This document shows, in pieces, positions 1-8,285 of a DNA stretch of 64,000 bases. This stretch comes from Algibacter miyuki (GTDB lineage Bacteria > Bacteroidota > Bacteroidia > Flavobacteriales > Flavobacteriaceae): assembly GCF_042427745.1 (NCBI RefSeq), contig NZ_JBHMFA010000005.1; one strand, given 5' to 3'. The first letter of the stretch is position 1. Every line of letters starts with the position of its first letter. The translations under genes were made by a program, and so were the position numbers. Under the pieces are notes generated by a model. The model saw only the letters and a list, made by a program, of their open reading frames with translations, did not search any database and was not told the origin of the DNA.

Positions 1-50
1 GAGAATAACGGAAGAGACATTAAAATAGCTAGAGTAATTATTTTTCGCAT
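1..50 (-). CDS. 5' end of an unidentified exported protein (partial)
   Basis: Reading the minus strand from an ATG at 50, the window edge cuts the gene after 16 full codons. The visible start MRKIITLAILMSLPLF is a short basic N-terminus followed by a hydrophobic run, which fits a Sec signal peptide. It lies downstream of the leucine operon terminator, so it should have its own promoter. Nothing more can be said about its function. The start is plausible but rests on very little sequence. Confidence 0.4.
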   Translation of the reverse strand, partial: MRKIITLAILMSLPLF

Positions 51-227
51 AAGTTAAAAGTTAGTTGTTAATTAAGGTTGGTTTACTTGAAAAAACAAGA
101 GACATACAAAGTACAGAATCCGTTTAATTATCAATTATTAAATCGTTAACATCTAAAAATCAAGGCTAATCTGTGTTTTAGGGTAAAAAAAAACTTCATA
201 TTTTAGTCGGAAATTAAAAATAATTCA

Positions 228-267
228 TAAAAAAAGGCGTGAATTCAATTTCTGAATTCACGCCTTT
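228..267 (-). terminator. Rho-independent terminator of the leu operon
   Basis: A perfect 15-bp stem (233-247 pairing with 253-267) with a 5-nt loop lies just after the leuB stop codon. On the minus strand it is followed by a run of seven T residues. It should end the leuC-leuD-leuA-leuB transcript. Confidence 0.85.
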
Positions 268-289
268 AATATATAAATAAATGGAGCTC

Positions 290-1348
290 CTAGATGTTAG
301 CAGCCAACCAATCTCCTACTTCTTTAGTCCCGTAAGCTTTTCCGCCATCGGCTAAATCTTCAGTAACAATACCTTCAGCTAAAGCTTTATTTACAGCATC
401 TCTAATTACTTGTCCTTCTTCTGGTAAGTTAAAAGCAATTTCAAACATCATGGCAGCCGATAAAACCATAGCCATTGGGTTCGCAATATTTAATCCAGTT
501 GCTTGTGGGTAAGACCCGTGAATTGGCTCAAATAAAGCAATATCAGACCCCATAGATGCCGATGGCATTAACCCCATAGATCCAGAAATAACAGAAGCTT
601 CATCTGTTAAAATATCACCAAATAAGTTTTCAGTAATTAAAACATCGTAGCTATTTGGCCATTGTACCAAACGCATAGCAACTGCATCAACCAACTCGTA
701 ACTTACTTCAACTTCAGGATAATCTTTTTCCATAGCCTGAACCGTTTCTCTCCATAGACGAGACGTCTCCATAACGTTAGCTTTATCAACACAACATAAT
801 CTTTTAGAACGTGTCATTGCTAATTCAAAACCTTTTTTAGCCAAACGTTGTACTTCAACACGCGTATAAACACAGTTATCATAAGCCGTTTCACCACCGT
901 CTCTTCTACCTTTTTCTCCAAAATAGATTCCGCCAGTTAACTCACGTAAAAACACTAAATCTGTTCCTTCAATACGCTCTTGTTTTAAAGGTGATTTATC
1001 TAATAAAGACGGAAACGTAAACGTTGGTCTTAAATTAGCAAATAATCCCAATTGCTTACGCATTTGAAGTAACCCATTTTCAGGACGTACTTTTGCCGAA
1101 GGATCATTATCAAAACGAGGCAAACCAATAGCTCCAAATAAAACAGCATCCGAAGCCAAACACACTTGGTGCGTACTATCTGGGTAAGGTTCTCCAACCG
1201 CATCAATAGCGGCAGCACCTGTTAATGCAGGCTTCCAAGTTATTTCATGTCCAAATTTTTCCGCAACCGCTTCACTAACTTTTTGTGCTTGCTCCATTAC
1301 TTCAGGTCCAATACCGTCACCTGCTAAAACTGCAATATTAAATTTCAT
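290..1348 (-). CDS. leuB: 3-isopropylmalate dehydrogenase
   Basis: The enzyme oxidatively decarboxylates 3-isopropylmalate with NAD+ in leucine synthesis, in the cytoplasm. The 352-residue product has the usual length for the family. Visible motifs are GDGIGPE (about 10-16), RELTGGIYFG (135-144), the catalytic Lys in VDKANV (about 189), the metal-binding NLFGDILTDEAS (241-252) and the cofactor region EPIHGSYPQ (from 274). It is the last gene of the leuC-leuD-leuA-leuB operon and is followed by a strong terminator. A 279-bp spacer with a perfect hairpin separates it from leuA. Assignment is secure. Confidence 0.97.
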   Translation of the reverse strand: MKFNIAVLAGDGIGPEVMEQAQKVSEAVAEKFGHEITWKPALTGAAAIDAVGEPYPDSTHQVCLASDAVLFGAIGLPRFDNDPSAKVRPENGLLQMRKQLGLFANLRPTFTFPSLLDKSPLKQERIEGTDLVFLRELTGGIYFGEKGRRDGGETAYDNCVYTRVEVQRLAKKGFELAMTRSKRLCCVDKANVMETSRLWRETVQAMEKDYPEVEVSYELVDAVAMRLVQWPNSYDVLITENLFGDILTDEASVISGSMGLMPSASMGSDIALFEPIHGSYPQATGLNIANPMAMVLSAAMMFEIAFNLPEEGQVIRDAVNKALAEGIVTEDLADGGKAYGTKEVGDWLAANI

Positions 1349-1410
1349 CTTTATTAATTTTTAAACTTTAAATTCTATTTATTTTTTTTGGCGTTTCTTT
1401 TTACTCATCC

Positions 1411-1455
1411 CTGCCAAGTGTAGTACCAAAACAAGTTTGGTACTACACTTGGCAG
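1411..1455. repeat. Perfect 20-bp inverted repeat between leuA and leuB
   Basis: CTGCCAAGTGTAGTACCAAA (1411-1430) and its exact reverse complement (1436-1455) are separated by 5 nt. No T-tract follows on either strand, so it is not a typical terminator. Just beyond it, about 1466-1545 holds a stretch richer in G and C than its surroundings. Together they resemble a dispersed palindromic intergenic element. An mRNA-stabilising or processing hairpin within the operon is the alternative. Confidence 0.75.
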
Positions 1456-1627
1456 AATCGCAAAAAGTCGGGCTTTCACTACTCGCTTCCTCCTACCGTC
1501 GGCGAGCTCAAACAAACCGTTCAATCCCTAACGCGGGGTTAACCTGCAATTGTCAGTTCTAATCTTCAGTTAAGAACAAATCCACAAACAAGCCACCTTC
1601 CTTCTATCGTCAATCATTGTCGTTATT

Positions 1628-3148
1628 TCAACTCACAACAATATTCATCATCTTTTCAGTAGCTTTAATTGCCGAAACCGTTTGATCGGAATCTAAACCA
1701 CGTGTTTTAAATTCTTTTTCAGCACTTTTCCATGTAATAATAGTTTCACAAAGCGCATCCGAGTTACTTCCAGGTGGTATACGCACAGCATAATCCACCA
1801 ATTTAGGTAACTTTAATTGTTTCTTTTTGAATACATTTTTAATCGCATTCATAAACGCATCAAACTGGCCATCGCCATGAGCATTTTCTTCAAAAACTTC
1901 ATCGTTTATAGTAAGCGAAACCGTAGTTGTTGGTTTTAAACCCATAGCATGCGTTAGCACGTATGCGTTCACTTTCACCTTTTCTTCATAACTTCTGTCT
2001 AAAACATCCGAAATAATATAAGGTAAATCCTCCTTGGTAACGACTTGTTTTTTATCGCCCAACTCAATAATACGTTGGGTTACTTTTTTAAGATCTTCAC
2101 CATCAAGCTGAAGTCCTAATTCTTGTAAATTCTTTTGTATGTTAGCCTTTCCAGACGATTTTCCTAAAGCATATTTTCGGGTTCTCCCAAAACGCTCTGG
2201 CATTAAATCACTGAAATATAAATTATTTTTGTTGTCACCATCAGCATGTATTCCTGCCGTTTGCGTAAATACATTGGCGCCAACAACAGGCTTATTAGCA
2301 GGAATCATAAAACCAGAAAAAGTTTCTATAAGCTTGCTAATAGTGTATAAAAAAGTTTCGTTTACACCAATTTTAACCTCTGGCATAAAATCGTTTATAA
2401 CAGCAATAGTACTTGCCATTGGTGCATTTCCTGCACGTTCGCCCATACCATTAATTGTTAAATGCAAACCATCTGCTCCAGCTTTTAAACCAGCCATAAC
2501 ATTGGCAACACCTAAATCATAATCGTTATGTGCGTGAAAATCGAAATGTAAACTTGGGTATTTATCTTTAATTTCTTTTACAAAATTAAAAGATTCCTCT
2601 GGTGTTAACACGCCTAAAGTATCAGGAAGCATAACACGTTTTACAGGTTGTGTCGCTAAAAATTCTAAAAATTCAAAAACATAAGCTTTAGAATTTCGCA
2701 TGCCATTACTCCAATCTTCTAAATAAATATTAGTTTCAATACCATGCTCTGTGGCTTGTAAAATATTTTCTTTGATTTCTGTAAAGTGCTGATCTGGAGT
2801 TTTTTTAAGCTGATGTGTTAAATGGTTTAACGAACCTTTGGTTAACAAGTTTTGCACCTTTGCTCCTGCTTCTAGCATCCAATTTATAGAGATGCCTTTG
2901 TCAACAAAAGTTAAAACTTCAACAGCATTTAAATAGTTGCTTTCCTTAGCCCATGCTGTAACATCTTTAACCGCTTGAAGTTCTCCTTCCGACACACGTG
3001 CCGAGGCAATTTCAATACGGTCTACTTTTAATTCTTCTAATAAAAGCTTGGCAATAGTAAGCTTCTCAGAAGCAGAAAACGACACGCTCGAGGTTTGTTC
3101 ACCATCGCGCAATGTCGTATCCATTATTTCAATTCTTTTTACTTCCAT
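1628..3148 (-). CDS. leuA: Alpha-isopropylmalate synthase family protein (2-isopropylmalate or citramalate synthase)
   Basis: This 506-residue DRE-TIM metallolyase condenses acetyl-CoA with a 2-oxo acid. The N-terminal barrel shows DTTLRDGEQ (10-18) and the metal ligands in HAHND (205-209), followed by the glycine-rich GMGERAGNAP segment. The last 130 or so residues fit a LeuA dimerisation/allosteric domain. The operon position between leuD and leuB argues for 2-isopropylmalate synthase. However, the opening (GEQTSSVSFSASEKLTIAKLL) differs from classical LeuA and is closer to CimA-like synthases, so (R)-citramalate synthase remains possible. leuD lies 3 bp upstream, indicating tight coupling. 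Confidence 0.85.
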   Translation of the reverse strand: MEVKRIEIMDTTLRDGEQTSSVSFSASEKLTIAKLLLEELKVDRIEIASARVSEGELQAVKDVTAWAKESNYLNAVEVLTFVDKGISINWMLEAGAKVQNLLTKGSLNHLTHQLKKTPDQHFTEIKENILQATEHGIETNIYLEDWSNGMRNSKAYVFEFLEFLATQPVKRVMLPDTLGVLTPEESFNFVKEIKDKYPSLHFDFHAHNDYDLGVANVMAGLKAGADGLHLTINGMGERAGNAPMASTIAVINDFMPEVKIGVNETFLYTISKLIETFSGFMIPANKPVVGANVFTQTAGIHADGDNKNNLYFSDLMPERFGRTRKYALGKSSGKANIQKNLQELGLQLDGEDLKKVTQRIIELGDKKQVVTKEDLPYIISDVLDRSYEEKVKVNAYVLTHAMGLKPTTTVSLTINDEVFEENAHGDGQFDAFMNAIKNVFKKKQLKLPKLVDYAVRIPPGSNSDALCETIITWKSAEKEFKTRGLDSDQTVSAIKATEKMMNIVVS

Positions 3149-3151
3149 TTT

Positions 3152-3748
3152 TTAGAAAGGACGAGATTCTGTAAATGTTTCTATCTCGCTTTTCATGTTT
3201 TGTAAATAGTCGATATCATCAAAACCATTAAGCATGTTGTCTTTCTTATAACCATTAATATCAAAACTTTCTTTCGTTCCAGAAGAAAGTAATGTAATAG
3301 TTTGAGCTTTTAAATCAATTTCAACTTCTGTTTTTGGATCTGCATAAACAGCTTCAAAAATTTCATTTGAAAATTCTGGGCTAATTTGTACTGGTAATAC
3401 GCCAATATTTAAACAGTTATTTTTGAAGATATCTGCAAAGAAACTAGACACTACACAACGGAAACCATAATCGTAAACCGCCCAAGCAGCGTGCTCACGA
3501 GAAGATCCAGAACCAAAGTTCTTTCCTCCTAATAAAATTTTCCCTGTGTAAATTGGGTTGTTTAATATAAAATCTTCTTTTGGTGTATTATCACCATTAT
3601 ATCTCCAATCGCGGAAAAGGTTGTCTCCAAAACCATCACGAGTGGTCGCTTTTAAAAAACGAGCTGGTATAATTTGATCGGTATCTACATTCTCTATTGG
3701 TAACGGTACTATGCTACTCGTTAATGTTGTAAATTTATCGTATGCCAT
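3152..3748 (-). CDS. leuD: 3-isopropylmalate dehydratase small subunit
   Basis: LeuD forms the isomerase with LeuC, converting 2- to 3-isopropylmalate. I place the start at 3748 (MAYDKFTTL), giving 198 residues. A longer frame from 3796 adds 16 residues (MAACCPL...) that overlap a palindromic spacer and are not expected in the family. Diagnostic segments are ENVDTDQIIPARFLK near the N-terminus and the swivelling-domain loop GGKNFGSGSSREHAAW. It sits between leuC and the leuA-type gene, with only 3 bp to the latter, so the two are almost certainly co-transcribed. Confidence 0.96.
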   Translation of the reverse strand: MAYDKFTTLTSSIVPLPIENVDTDQIIPARFLKATTRDGFGDNLFRDWRYNGDNTPKEDFILNNPIYTGKILLGGKNFGSGSSREHAAWAVYDYGFRCVVSSFFADIFKNNCLNIGVLPVQISPEFSNEIFEAVYADPKTEVEIDLKAQTITLLSSGTKESFDINGYKKDNMLNGFDDIDYLQNMKSEIETFTESRPF

Positions 3749-3760
3749 TTTTTTAATATT

Positions 3761-3802
3761 CAGTTTGCCAGTATTCAGTGGGCAGCAAGCTGCCATAAAC
3801 TG
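3761..3802. repeat. Nested palindromes in the leuC-leuD spacer
   Basis: An outer pair CAGTTT/AAACTG (3761-3766 with 3797-3802) encloses a perfect inner hairpin GGCAGC-AA-GCTGCC (3781-3794). No T-tract follows. The composition is less AT-rich than the surroundings, which suggests an inserted palindromic element or an intercistronic RNA structure. Confidence 0.5.
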
Positions 3803-3883
3803 ACGATTATTTTTTTATTCTTTTATAAAATCAACATATTCTTGAGTCATTAACTAAAAAACTGTTGATTATACACTGCCTAC

Positions 3884-5278
3884 TTATAGTAAGTCTCTAG
3901 GATCTGTAACCACACCTGTCACTGCTGCTGCTGCTGCAACTAAAGGGCTAGCTAATAACGTTCTAGATCCTGGTCCTTGACGACCTTCAAAGTTTCTGTT
4001 TGATGTACTTACTGCATATTTTCCTGCAGGTACTTTATCATCATTCATTGCTAAACAAGCTGAACATCCTGGTTCTCTTAATACAAAACCAGCTGTTTCA
4101 AAAATATCTAGTAAACCTTCTTCTTTAATTTTAGCTTCAACAATGTGAGAACCCGGTACTAACCAAGCGGTAACATTATCTGCTTTTTGTCTTCCTTTAA
4201 CAATAGAAGCAAATGCACGGAAATCTTCAATACGTCCGTTAGTACAACTTCCAATAAATACGTAATCGATTTTCTTACCGATCATTATTTCATTTTCAGC
4301 ATACCCCATATAAGCTAAAGACTTATCGTAAGTAGCTTTACCTCCTTCTACAGATTCTGCAGATGGAATATTTTTAGAAATACCCATACCCATTCCCGGA
4401 TTTGTTCCGTAGGTAATCATTGGTTCAATATCTGCTGCATTAAACACTAATTCTTTATCGAAAGTAGCATCGTCATCAGTTTTTAAAGTTTCCCAATAGG
4501 TCATCGCTTTATCCCAATCAGCTCCTTTTGGAGTCATGGCACGTCCTTTAATATATTCAAACGTTTTTTCATCTGGAGCAATCATACCACCGCGTGCACC
4601 CATCTCGATAGATAAGTTACAAACCGTCATACGACCTTCCATAGACATGTTTTCAAAAACATCACCAGCATACTCAACAAAATATCCAGTTGCACCAGAC
4701 GTTGTTAATTGAGAAATAATGTATAAACCAACATCTTTAGGCGTAACACCTTTACTTAATGGCCCATTAATGCTAATACGCATTTTTTTAGGTTTTGGTT
4801 GCATAATACATTGTGTAGTAAGCACCATTTCTACTTCTGAAGTACCAATACCAAAGGCAATAGCTCCAAAAGCACCATGAGTAGATGTATGAGAGTCTCC
4901 ACAAACAATAGTTGCTCCAGGAAGTGTAATACCATTTTCTGGTCCTACAACATGAACAATACCATTATTTTGGTGACCTAATCCCCAGTGACTAATACCG
5001 TATTGATTAGCATTATCTTCTAATGTTTTTAACTGATTAGCAGATAACGGATCTTCAACAGGTAAATGTTGATTAATTGTTGGTGTATTATGATCGGCAA
5101 CAGCGAATGTACGGTCTGGGTACAACACACTTAAGCCTCTACTTTTTAAACCTACAAAAGCCACAGGACTTGTAACTTCGTGAATTAAGTGACGGTCTAT
5201 ATAAAACACATCTGGTCCATCTGCAATGTTTCGCACTACATGCGAATCCCACACTTTGTCAAATAATGTACTACTCAT
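3884..5278 (-). CDS. leuC: 3-isopropylmalate dehydratase large subunit
   Basis: LeuC is the aconitase-family subunit that carries the 4Fe-4S cluster for isomerising isopropylmalate. The 464-residue product has CGDSHTSTHG (126-135), IGSCTNGR with cluster ligand C345, and GCSACLAMN with ligands C405 and C408. The spacing equals that of E. coli LeuC. It is the first gene of the leu operon, with a good Bacteroidota-type promoter about 50 bp upstream. No leader peptide rich in Leu codons is visible, so control is probably not by ribosome-mediated attenuation. Confidence 0.97.
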   Translation of the reverse strand: MSSTLFDKVWDSHVVRNIADGPDVFYIDRHLIHEVTSPVAFVGLKSRGLSVLYPDRTFAVADHNTPTINQHLPVEDPLSANQLKTLEDNANQYGISHWGLGHQNNGIVHVVGPENGITLPGATIVCGDSHTSTHGAFGAIAFGIGTSEVEMVLTTQCIMQPKPKKMRISINGPLSKGVTPKDVGLYIISQLTTSGATGYFVEYAGDVFENMSMEGRMTVCNLSIEMGARGGMIAPDEKTFEYIKGRAMTPKGADWDKAMTYWETLKTDDDATFDKELVFNAADIEPMITYGTNPGMGMGISKNIPSAESVEGGKATYDKSLAYMGYAENEIMIGKKIDYVFIGSCTNGRIEDFRAFASIVKGRQKADNVTAWLVPGSHIVEAKIKEEGLLDIFETAGFVLREPGCSACLAMNDDKVPAGKYAVSTSNRNFEGRQGPGSRTLLASPLVAAAAAVTGVVTDPRDLL

Positions 5279-5303
5279 AAAAAATTTAAATTTTTGTATT
5301 AAA

Positions 5304-5319
5304 ATAGCTTTAAAGCTAT
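5304..5319. promoter_or_regulatory. 16-bp palindrome in the leuC leader, possible operator
   Basis: ATAGCTTTAAAGCTAT is a perfect 16-bp palindrome about 9 bp downstream of the predicted -7 box and 25 bp before the leuC start. Its position over the expected transcription start suits a repressor site or a short 5' RNA hairpin. Function is inference. Confidence 0.4.
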
Positions 5320-5327
5320 AAGAGTAA

Positions 5328-5360
5328 CAAATTTAGAGTTTATTACAGTATTTCAAAACT
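5328..5360 (-). promoter_or_regulatory. Predicted promoter of the leuCDAB operon
   Basis: On the minus strand TTTG (5359-5356) is followed after 20 bp by TAAATTTG (5335-5328). This matches the Bacteroidota primary sigma consensus TTTG-N19-20-TAnnTTTG. Confidence 0.65.
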
Positions 5361-5478
5361 TTATAGCCATTAGTTACTTTATTTTTATAAAATTACCAAC
5401 GGAACTGATATTATTTGAATTTAATGCAATGAAACCTTAGAAATGATTACAATTTTTAAAAGGTTTTTAGGTTGATTT

Positions 5479-5862
5479 TTATAACCTGTCGGCCACATAT
5501 TCAATTTCTGTTTTACCATGCGCTAGTGCTTTACCATTTGGCCCAATATTAACCATAACAATGTTAGAAATTGTAATAATAGTTTCTCTTGTCATTTTAT
5601 TTCTAACCTCTGAACTTAACACAAGTGATGCGCTACCAAACTTAACAACTTCAATGCCAATTTCTACAATATCACCTTGCCTTGCTGATGATTTAAAATC
5701 GATTTCACTCATGTACTTAGTAACCACTTTTTGGTTTTCTAATTGAATAATGGCATAAATAGCAGCCTCTTCATCAATCCACTCTAATAACCGACCGCCA
5801 AACAATGTACCATTGGCATTTAAATCTTCGGGTTTAACCCATTTTCTAGTATGAAATCTCAT
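5479..5862 (-). CDS. Acyl-CoA thioesterase, hotdog fold
   Basis: A 127-residue single hotdog-domain protein of the YciA/BFIT type that hydrolyses acyl-CoA thioesters in the cytoplasm. The diagnostic stretch is NANGTLFGGRLLEWIDEEAA (about 15-34), where the Asn/Gly-rich loop precedes the hotdog helix with its acidic residues. The family is usually oligomeric and about 120-160 residues long, so this is full length. It stands alone about 200 bp upstream of leuC on the same strand. Physiological substrate chain length cannot be read from sequence. Confidence 0.88.
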   Translation of the reverse strand: MRFHTRKWVKPEDLNANGTLFGGRLLEWIDEEAAIYAIIQLENQKVVTKYMSEIDFKSSARQGDIVEIGIEVVKFGSASLVLSSEVRNKMTRETIITISNIVMVNIGPNGKALAHGKTEIEYVADRL

Positions 5863-5979
5863 ATTATATATCTTTAATTTTTTTAGCTCTTTTATAAAAT
5901 AAAGGTAGTCTAAAACTCAGCATTAAAACAACCCTTTTAATTACTCTTACTTATTCTAGTATGTGTTTTTATTATTAAC

Positions 5980-6867
5980 TTAAAATAAGGATTGCTGTTT
6001 TTCCTCATTCGGAATATTTAAGGTGTATCCTAAGGTATCATTAATCTGTTTTATAAAATATGCTGAAAGCAAAGGCGATTCTTCCTCAATATTTTGATGA
6101 ATGAAAAAATCGACTTCTTTAACTCCTTGTTCTTTCCAAAGTTTTATCCGGTCAACCCAATCGTCTAATCGCGCATAATCTGAAGGATGATTTGCGCCAA
6201 CGTAGCGCACAAAGGCTGTAGAATTAGTTAGCCGCATATGCATTAAATCGCGACGCCCAGCGGTATCTACAATAACATTGGAAATATTCTTATCTTCCAA
6301 AAGTTGATACAAGTCTTCTGAAACCACTTTATCGTTATACCAATCGGTATGTCTGAACTCGATAGCTAACGGGATACTTTTTGGCCAATTTTCAGCAAAA
6401 GCGACTACTTTATCAAAATCTTTCGGTGTAAAATTACTGTGCATTTGTAAAAAAACAGTGCCTAGCTTTTCTTTTAAATGAGAAGCATTATATAGATATT
6501 GCTGAAGAACATCTTCAATATTATTTAGACGTTTATAATGACTTATTTCTTGATTCAGCTTCGGAAAAAACTTAAAACCTTCGGGTGTTTTATTATACCA
6601 GGTTTCAAATTGTTCCGCAGGAAAAATGCGATAAAACGTAGCGTTTAACTCTATAGAATTAAATTGCGAAGCATAATATTTAAGTTCATCTTTTGTACCA
6701 CGAGGATAAAATCCCTTCAGATCTGCCCTATTCCATTTAGCGCAACCTACATAAATTTCAGGTATATTATCATCCTTTACCTTTTGTAAAACCCGCTTCG
6801 TATCCAGATGGTCTTGGGGTAGCGTAAAATCTATGGTTTCGGGGTTTGTAACACTGCCAAATTTCAT
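5980..6867 (-). CDS. DUF72 domain-containing protein (YecE-like)
   Basis: The 295-residue product has the TIM-barrel-like DUF72 pattern: EIYVGCAKWNRADLKGFYPRG, YASQFNSIELNATFYR, and the later segments LGTVFLQMHSNFTPKDF and PLAIEFRHTDWY. Members are widespread in bacteria but have no settled biochemical function. It is monocistronic, divergent from the 7020 gene across a 150-bp spacer. No signal peptide is seen, so it is likely cytoplasmic. Confidence 0.88.
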   Translation of the reverse strand: MKFGSVTNPETIDFTLPQDHLDTKRVLQKVKDDNIPEIYVGCAKWNRADLKGFYPRGTKDELKYYASQFNSIELNATFYRIFPAEQFETWYNKTPEGFKFFPKLNQEISHYKRLNNIEDVLQQYLYNASHLKEKLGTVFLQMHSNFTPKDFDKVVAFAENWPKSIPLAIEFRHTDWYNDKVVSEDLYQLLEDKNISNVIVDTAGRRDLMHMRLTNSTAFVRYVGANHPSDYARLDDWVDRIKLWKEQGVKEVDFFIHQNIEEESPLLSAYFIKQINDTLGYTLNIPNEEKQQSLF

Positions 6868-7019
6868 GTAAAACGTTGTATTAATGAAGTTTAAAAAAAT
6901 GCGGAGTAATAAGCGTATAAAGATAAAAAATATTAAATGTTAATAACCTCGTGAATAATTAAAATGTAGAAATACTAAAACAACTTAATTAATTTCTATC
7001 TTGAGTAAAAATCAAAACT

Positions 7020-7436
7020 ATGAATTCAAGAGATTTTAATTTGAAGAGTATTCGTCCAGAGATTTTAACAGCAACCATTAATGACTCCATGAGTGGTGAG
7101 GAACGGTTCCAAAACCTAGTCCTCCGTCCATGTATAAAAATGCAAAACGATTTACTTGTTGCTGCTTTTAGGAATTATATTATAAAGCATAAATCGGTTT
7201 TTCATAGTTTAACGCTCGATAAACGTATGGAGTATATTGAAAATGCCATTCAGAAAAACATGAAGTTTAGAAACTCCTTAAAAGGTATGATCATTGGCGT
7301 TTTTACCGTGGAAGAATATTTAATTTATACTGAAAATTCATCAGCCTTAAACAAACGCATGATGAATATTGTAAAAGATAGATTATTGAGTAATATTCAA
7401 CTTTTTGATAAACCAGAATTACGCGAAGCTGTGTAA
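7020..7436 (+). CDS. Conserved flavobacterial protein of unknown function
   Basis: A 138-residue, highly charged cytoplasmic protein with no signal peptide or membrane segment. It begins MNSRDFNLKSIRPEI and carries a basic helical core (IIKHKSVFHSLTLDKRMEYIENAIQKN) and a strand-like GMIIGVFTVEEYLIY segment. I recall similar flavobacterial proteins being labelled glyoxalase, but no glyoxalase metal-ligand pattern is visible here and I do not support that name. It ends in a strong bidirectional terminator shared with the convergent DUF2461 gene. Confidence 0.8.
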   Translation: MNSRDFNLKSIRPEILTATINDSMSGEERFQNLVLRPCIKMQNDLLVAAFRNYIIKHKSVFHSLTLDKRMEYIENAIQKNMKFRNSLKGMIIGVFTVEEYLIYTENSSALNKRMMNIVKDRLLSNIQLFDKPELREAV

Positions 7437-7458
7437 ACGTAATATTAGATTATAAAAG

Positions 7459-7498
7459 AACCGCCATTAAAACAAGTTGTTTTTAATGGCGGTTTTTT
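7459..7498. terminator. Bidirectional terminator
   Basis: AACCGCCATTAAAA (7459-7472) pairs with TTTTAATGGCGGTT (7481-7494), a 14-bp stem with an 8-nt loop. T-rich runs follow on both strands. It separates the convergent genes at 7020 (+) and 7518 (-). Confidence 0.85.
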
Positions 7499-7517
7499 AT
7501 TTATTTCCGAAAACGAA

Positions 7518-8201
7518 TTAATCCTCAATCAAAGAAACTCCATTTAAATCCGTAGTTAATACATCACTCATATAATTAAAAAATGGTCGGATAACTTTAA
7601 AATCAGCACTCACTTCATTGATAAAGTTAGGACTCAAAACTTCAGCGTCGGCATATTTCTTAATAAAAATATATTGTTTCTTCTTAATTAAATCGATGGC
7701 TTTATCCTCCTTATTAAAACCGCGTGGTGCTGTTTTTACTTCATCTCCAACAAAACCTCCCCATGTTTTTTTAAAGATCTTTTCATTAATAATCTCACGT
7801 ATTTCCGAATCGTCCATTTCATACTCTTTTCGAATACGCATTAAATCGGCCGGAGCAGGATCCCAAAATCCTGTTGCTATAAAGGTTTCATTATTAGGTT
7901 TTATTTGCACATGGTAACCGCCACGCAATCTGGGTTTTGTTCTGTGAAACGAGCCACTAAAATGTGTTTTATAAGGTAACTTATTTTTAGAAAAACGAAC
8001 ATCTCTGTATATTCTAAATATTTTAAGTTTATCAATTTCGTCGTGCTCATTCAGCTGTGCCATAAGCTCATTAAAAAAAACTTTAATCTCTTTTTGAATG
8101 GCTTGAAATTCAGTTTTATTATCGTTAAACCAATCGCGATCGTTATTTTTTTCTAACTTTTTTAAATAGGTAAAAGCTGATTTAGGCACGGATACACTCA
8201 T
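7518..8201 (-). CDS. DUF2461 domain-containing protein
   Basis: The 227-residue product matches the DUF2461 (TIGR02453) pattern: an N-terminal FTYLKKLEKNNDRDWFNDNK, then KIFRIYRDVRFSKNKLPYKTHFSGSF, then GGYHVQIKPNNETFIATGFWDPAP. The family is about 220 residues, widespread, and of unknown function. No signal peptide or membrane span is present. The gene lies between two terminators and is probably monocistronic. Confidence 0.9.
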   Translation of the reverse strand: MSVSVPKSAFTYLKKLEKNNDRDWFNDNKTEFQAIQKEIKVFFNELMAQLNEHDEIDKLKIFRIYRDVRFSKNKLPYKTHFSGSFHRTKPRLRGGYHVQIKPNNETFIATGFWDPAPADLMRIRKEYEMDDSEIREIINEKIFKKTWGGFVGDEVKTAPRGFNKEDKAIDLIKKKQYIFIKKYADAEVLSPNFINEVSADFKVIRPFFNYMSDVLTTDLNGVSLIED

Positions 8202-8230
8202 AAATTTGTAGTCTTTTTAATAGACATCTA

Positions 8231-8264
8231 AAATACAAAAAGTCCCGAACGAATCGGGACTTTT
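8231..8264 (-). terminator. Terminator of the 8286 gene
   Basis: AAAAGTCCCGA (8238-8248) pairs with TCGGGACTTTT (8254-8264) around a 5-nt loop. On the minus strand a T run follows. It serves the gene ending at 8286. Confidence 0.75.
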
Positions 8265-8285
8265 ATTAATAACTTAACACCGCCT

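Noticed and set aside
2139..2522. 127-codon plus-strand frame
   Set aside because: It is antisense within the leuA-type gene, with no family features.
3749..3796. N-terminal extension of LeuD
   Set aside because: The extra 16 residues are encoded by a palindromic spacer; MAYDKF at 3748 is the family-like start.
7020..7436. Glyoxalase assignment for the 138-residue protein
   Set aside because: No glyoxalase fold motif or metal-ligand pattern is visible.
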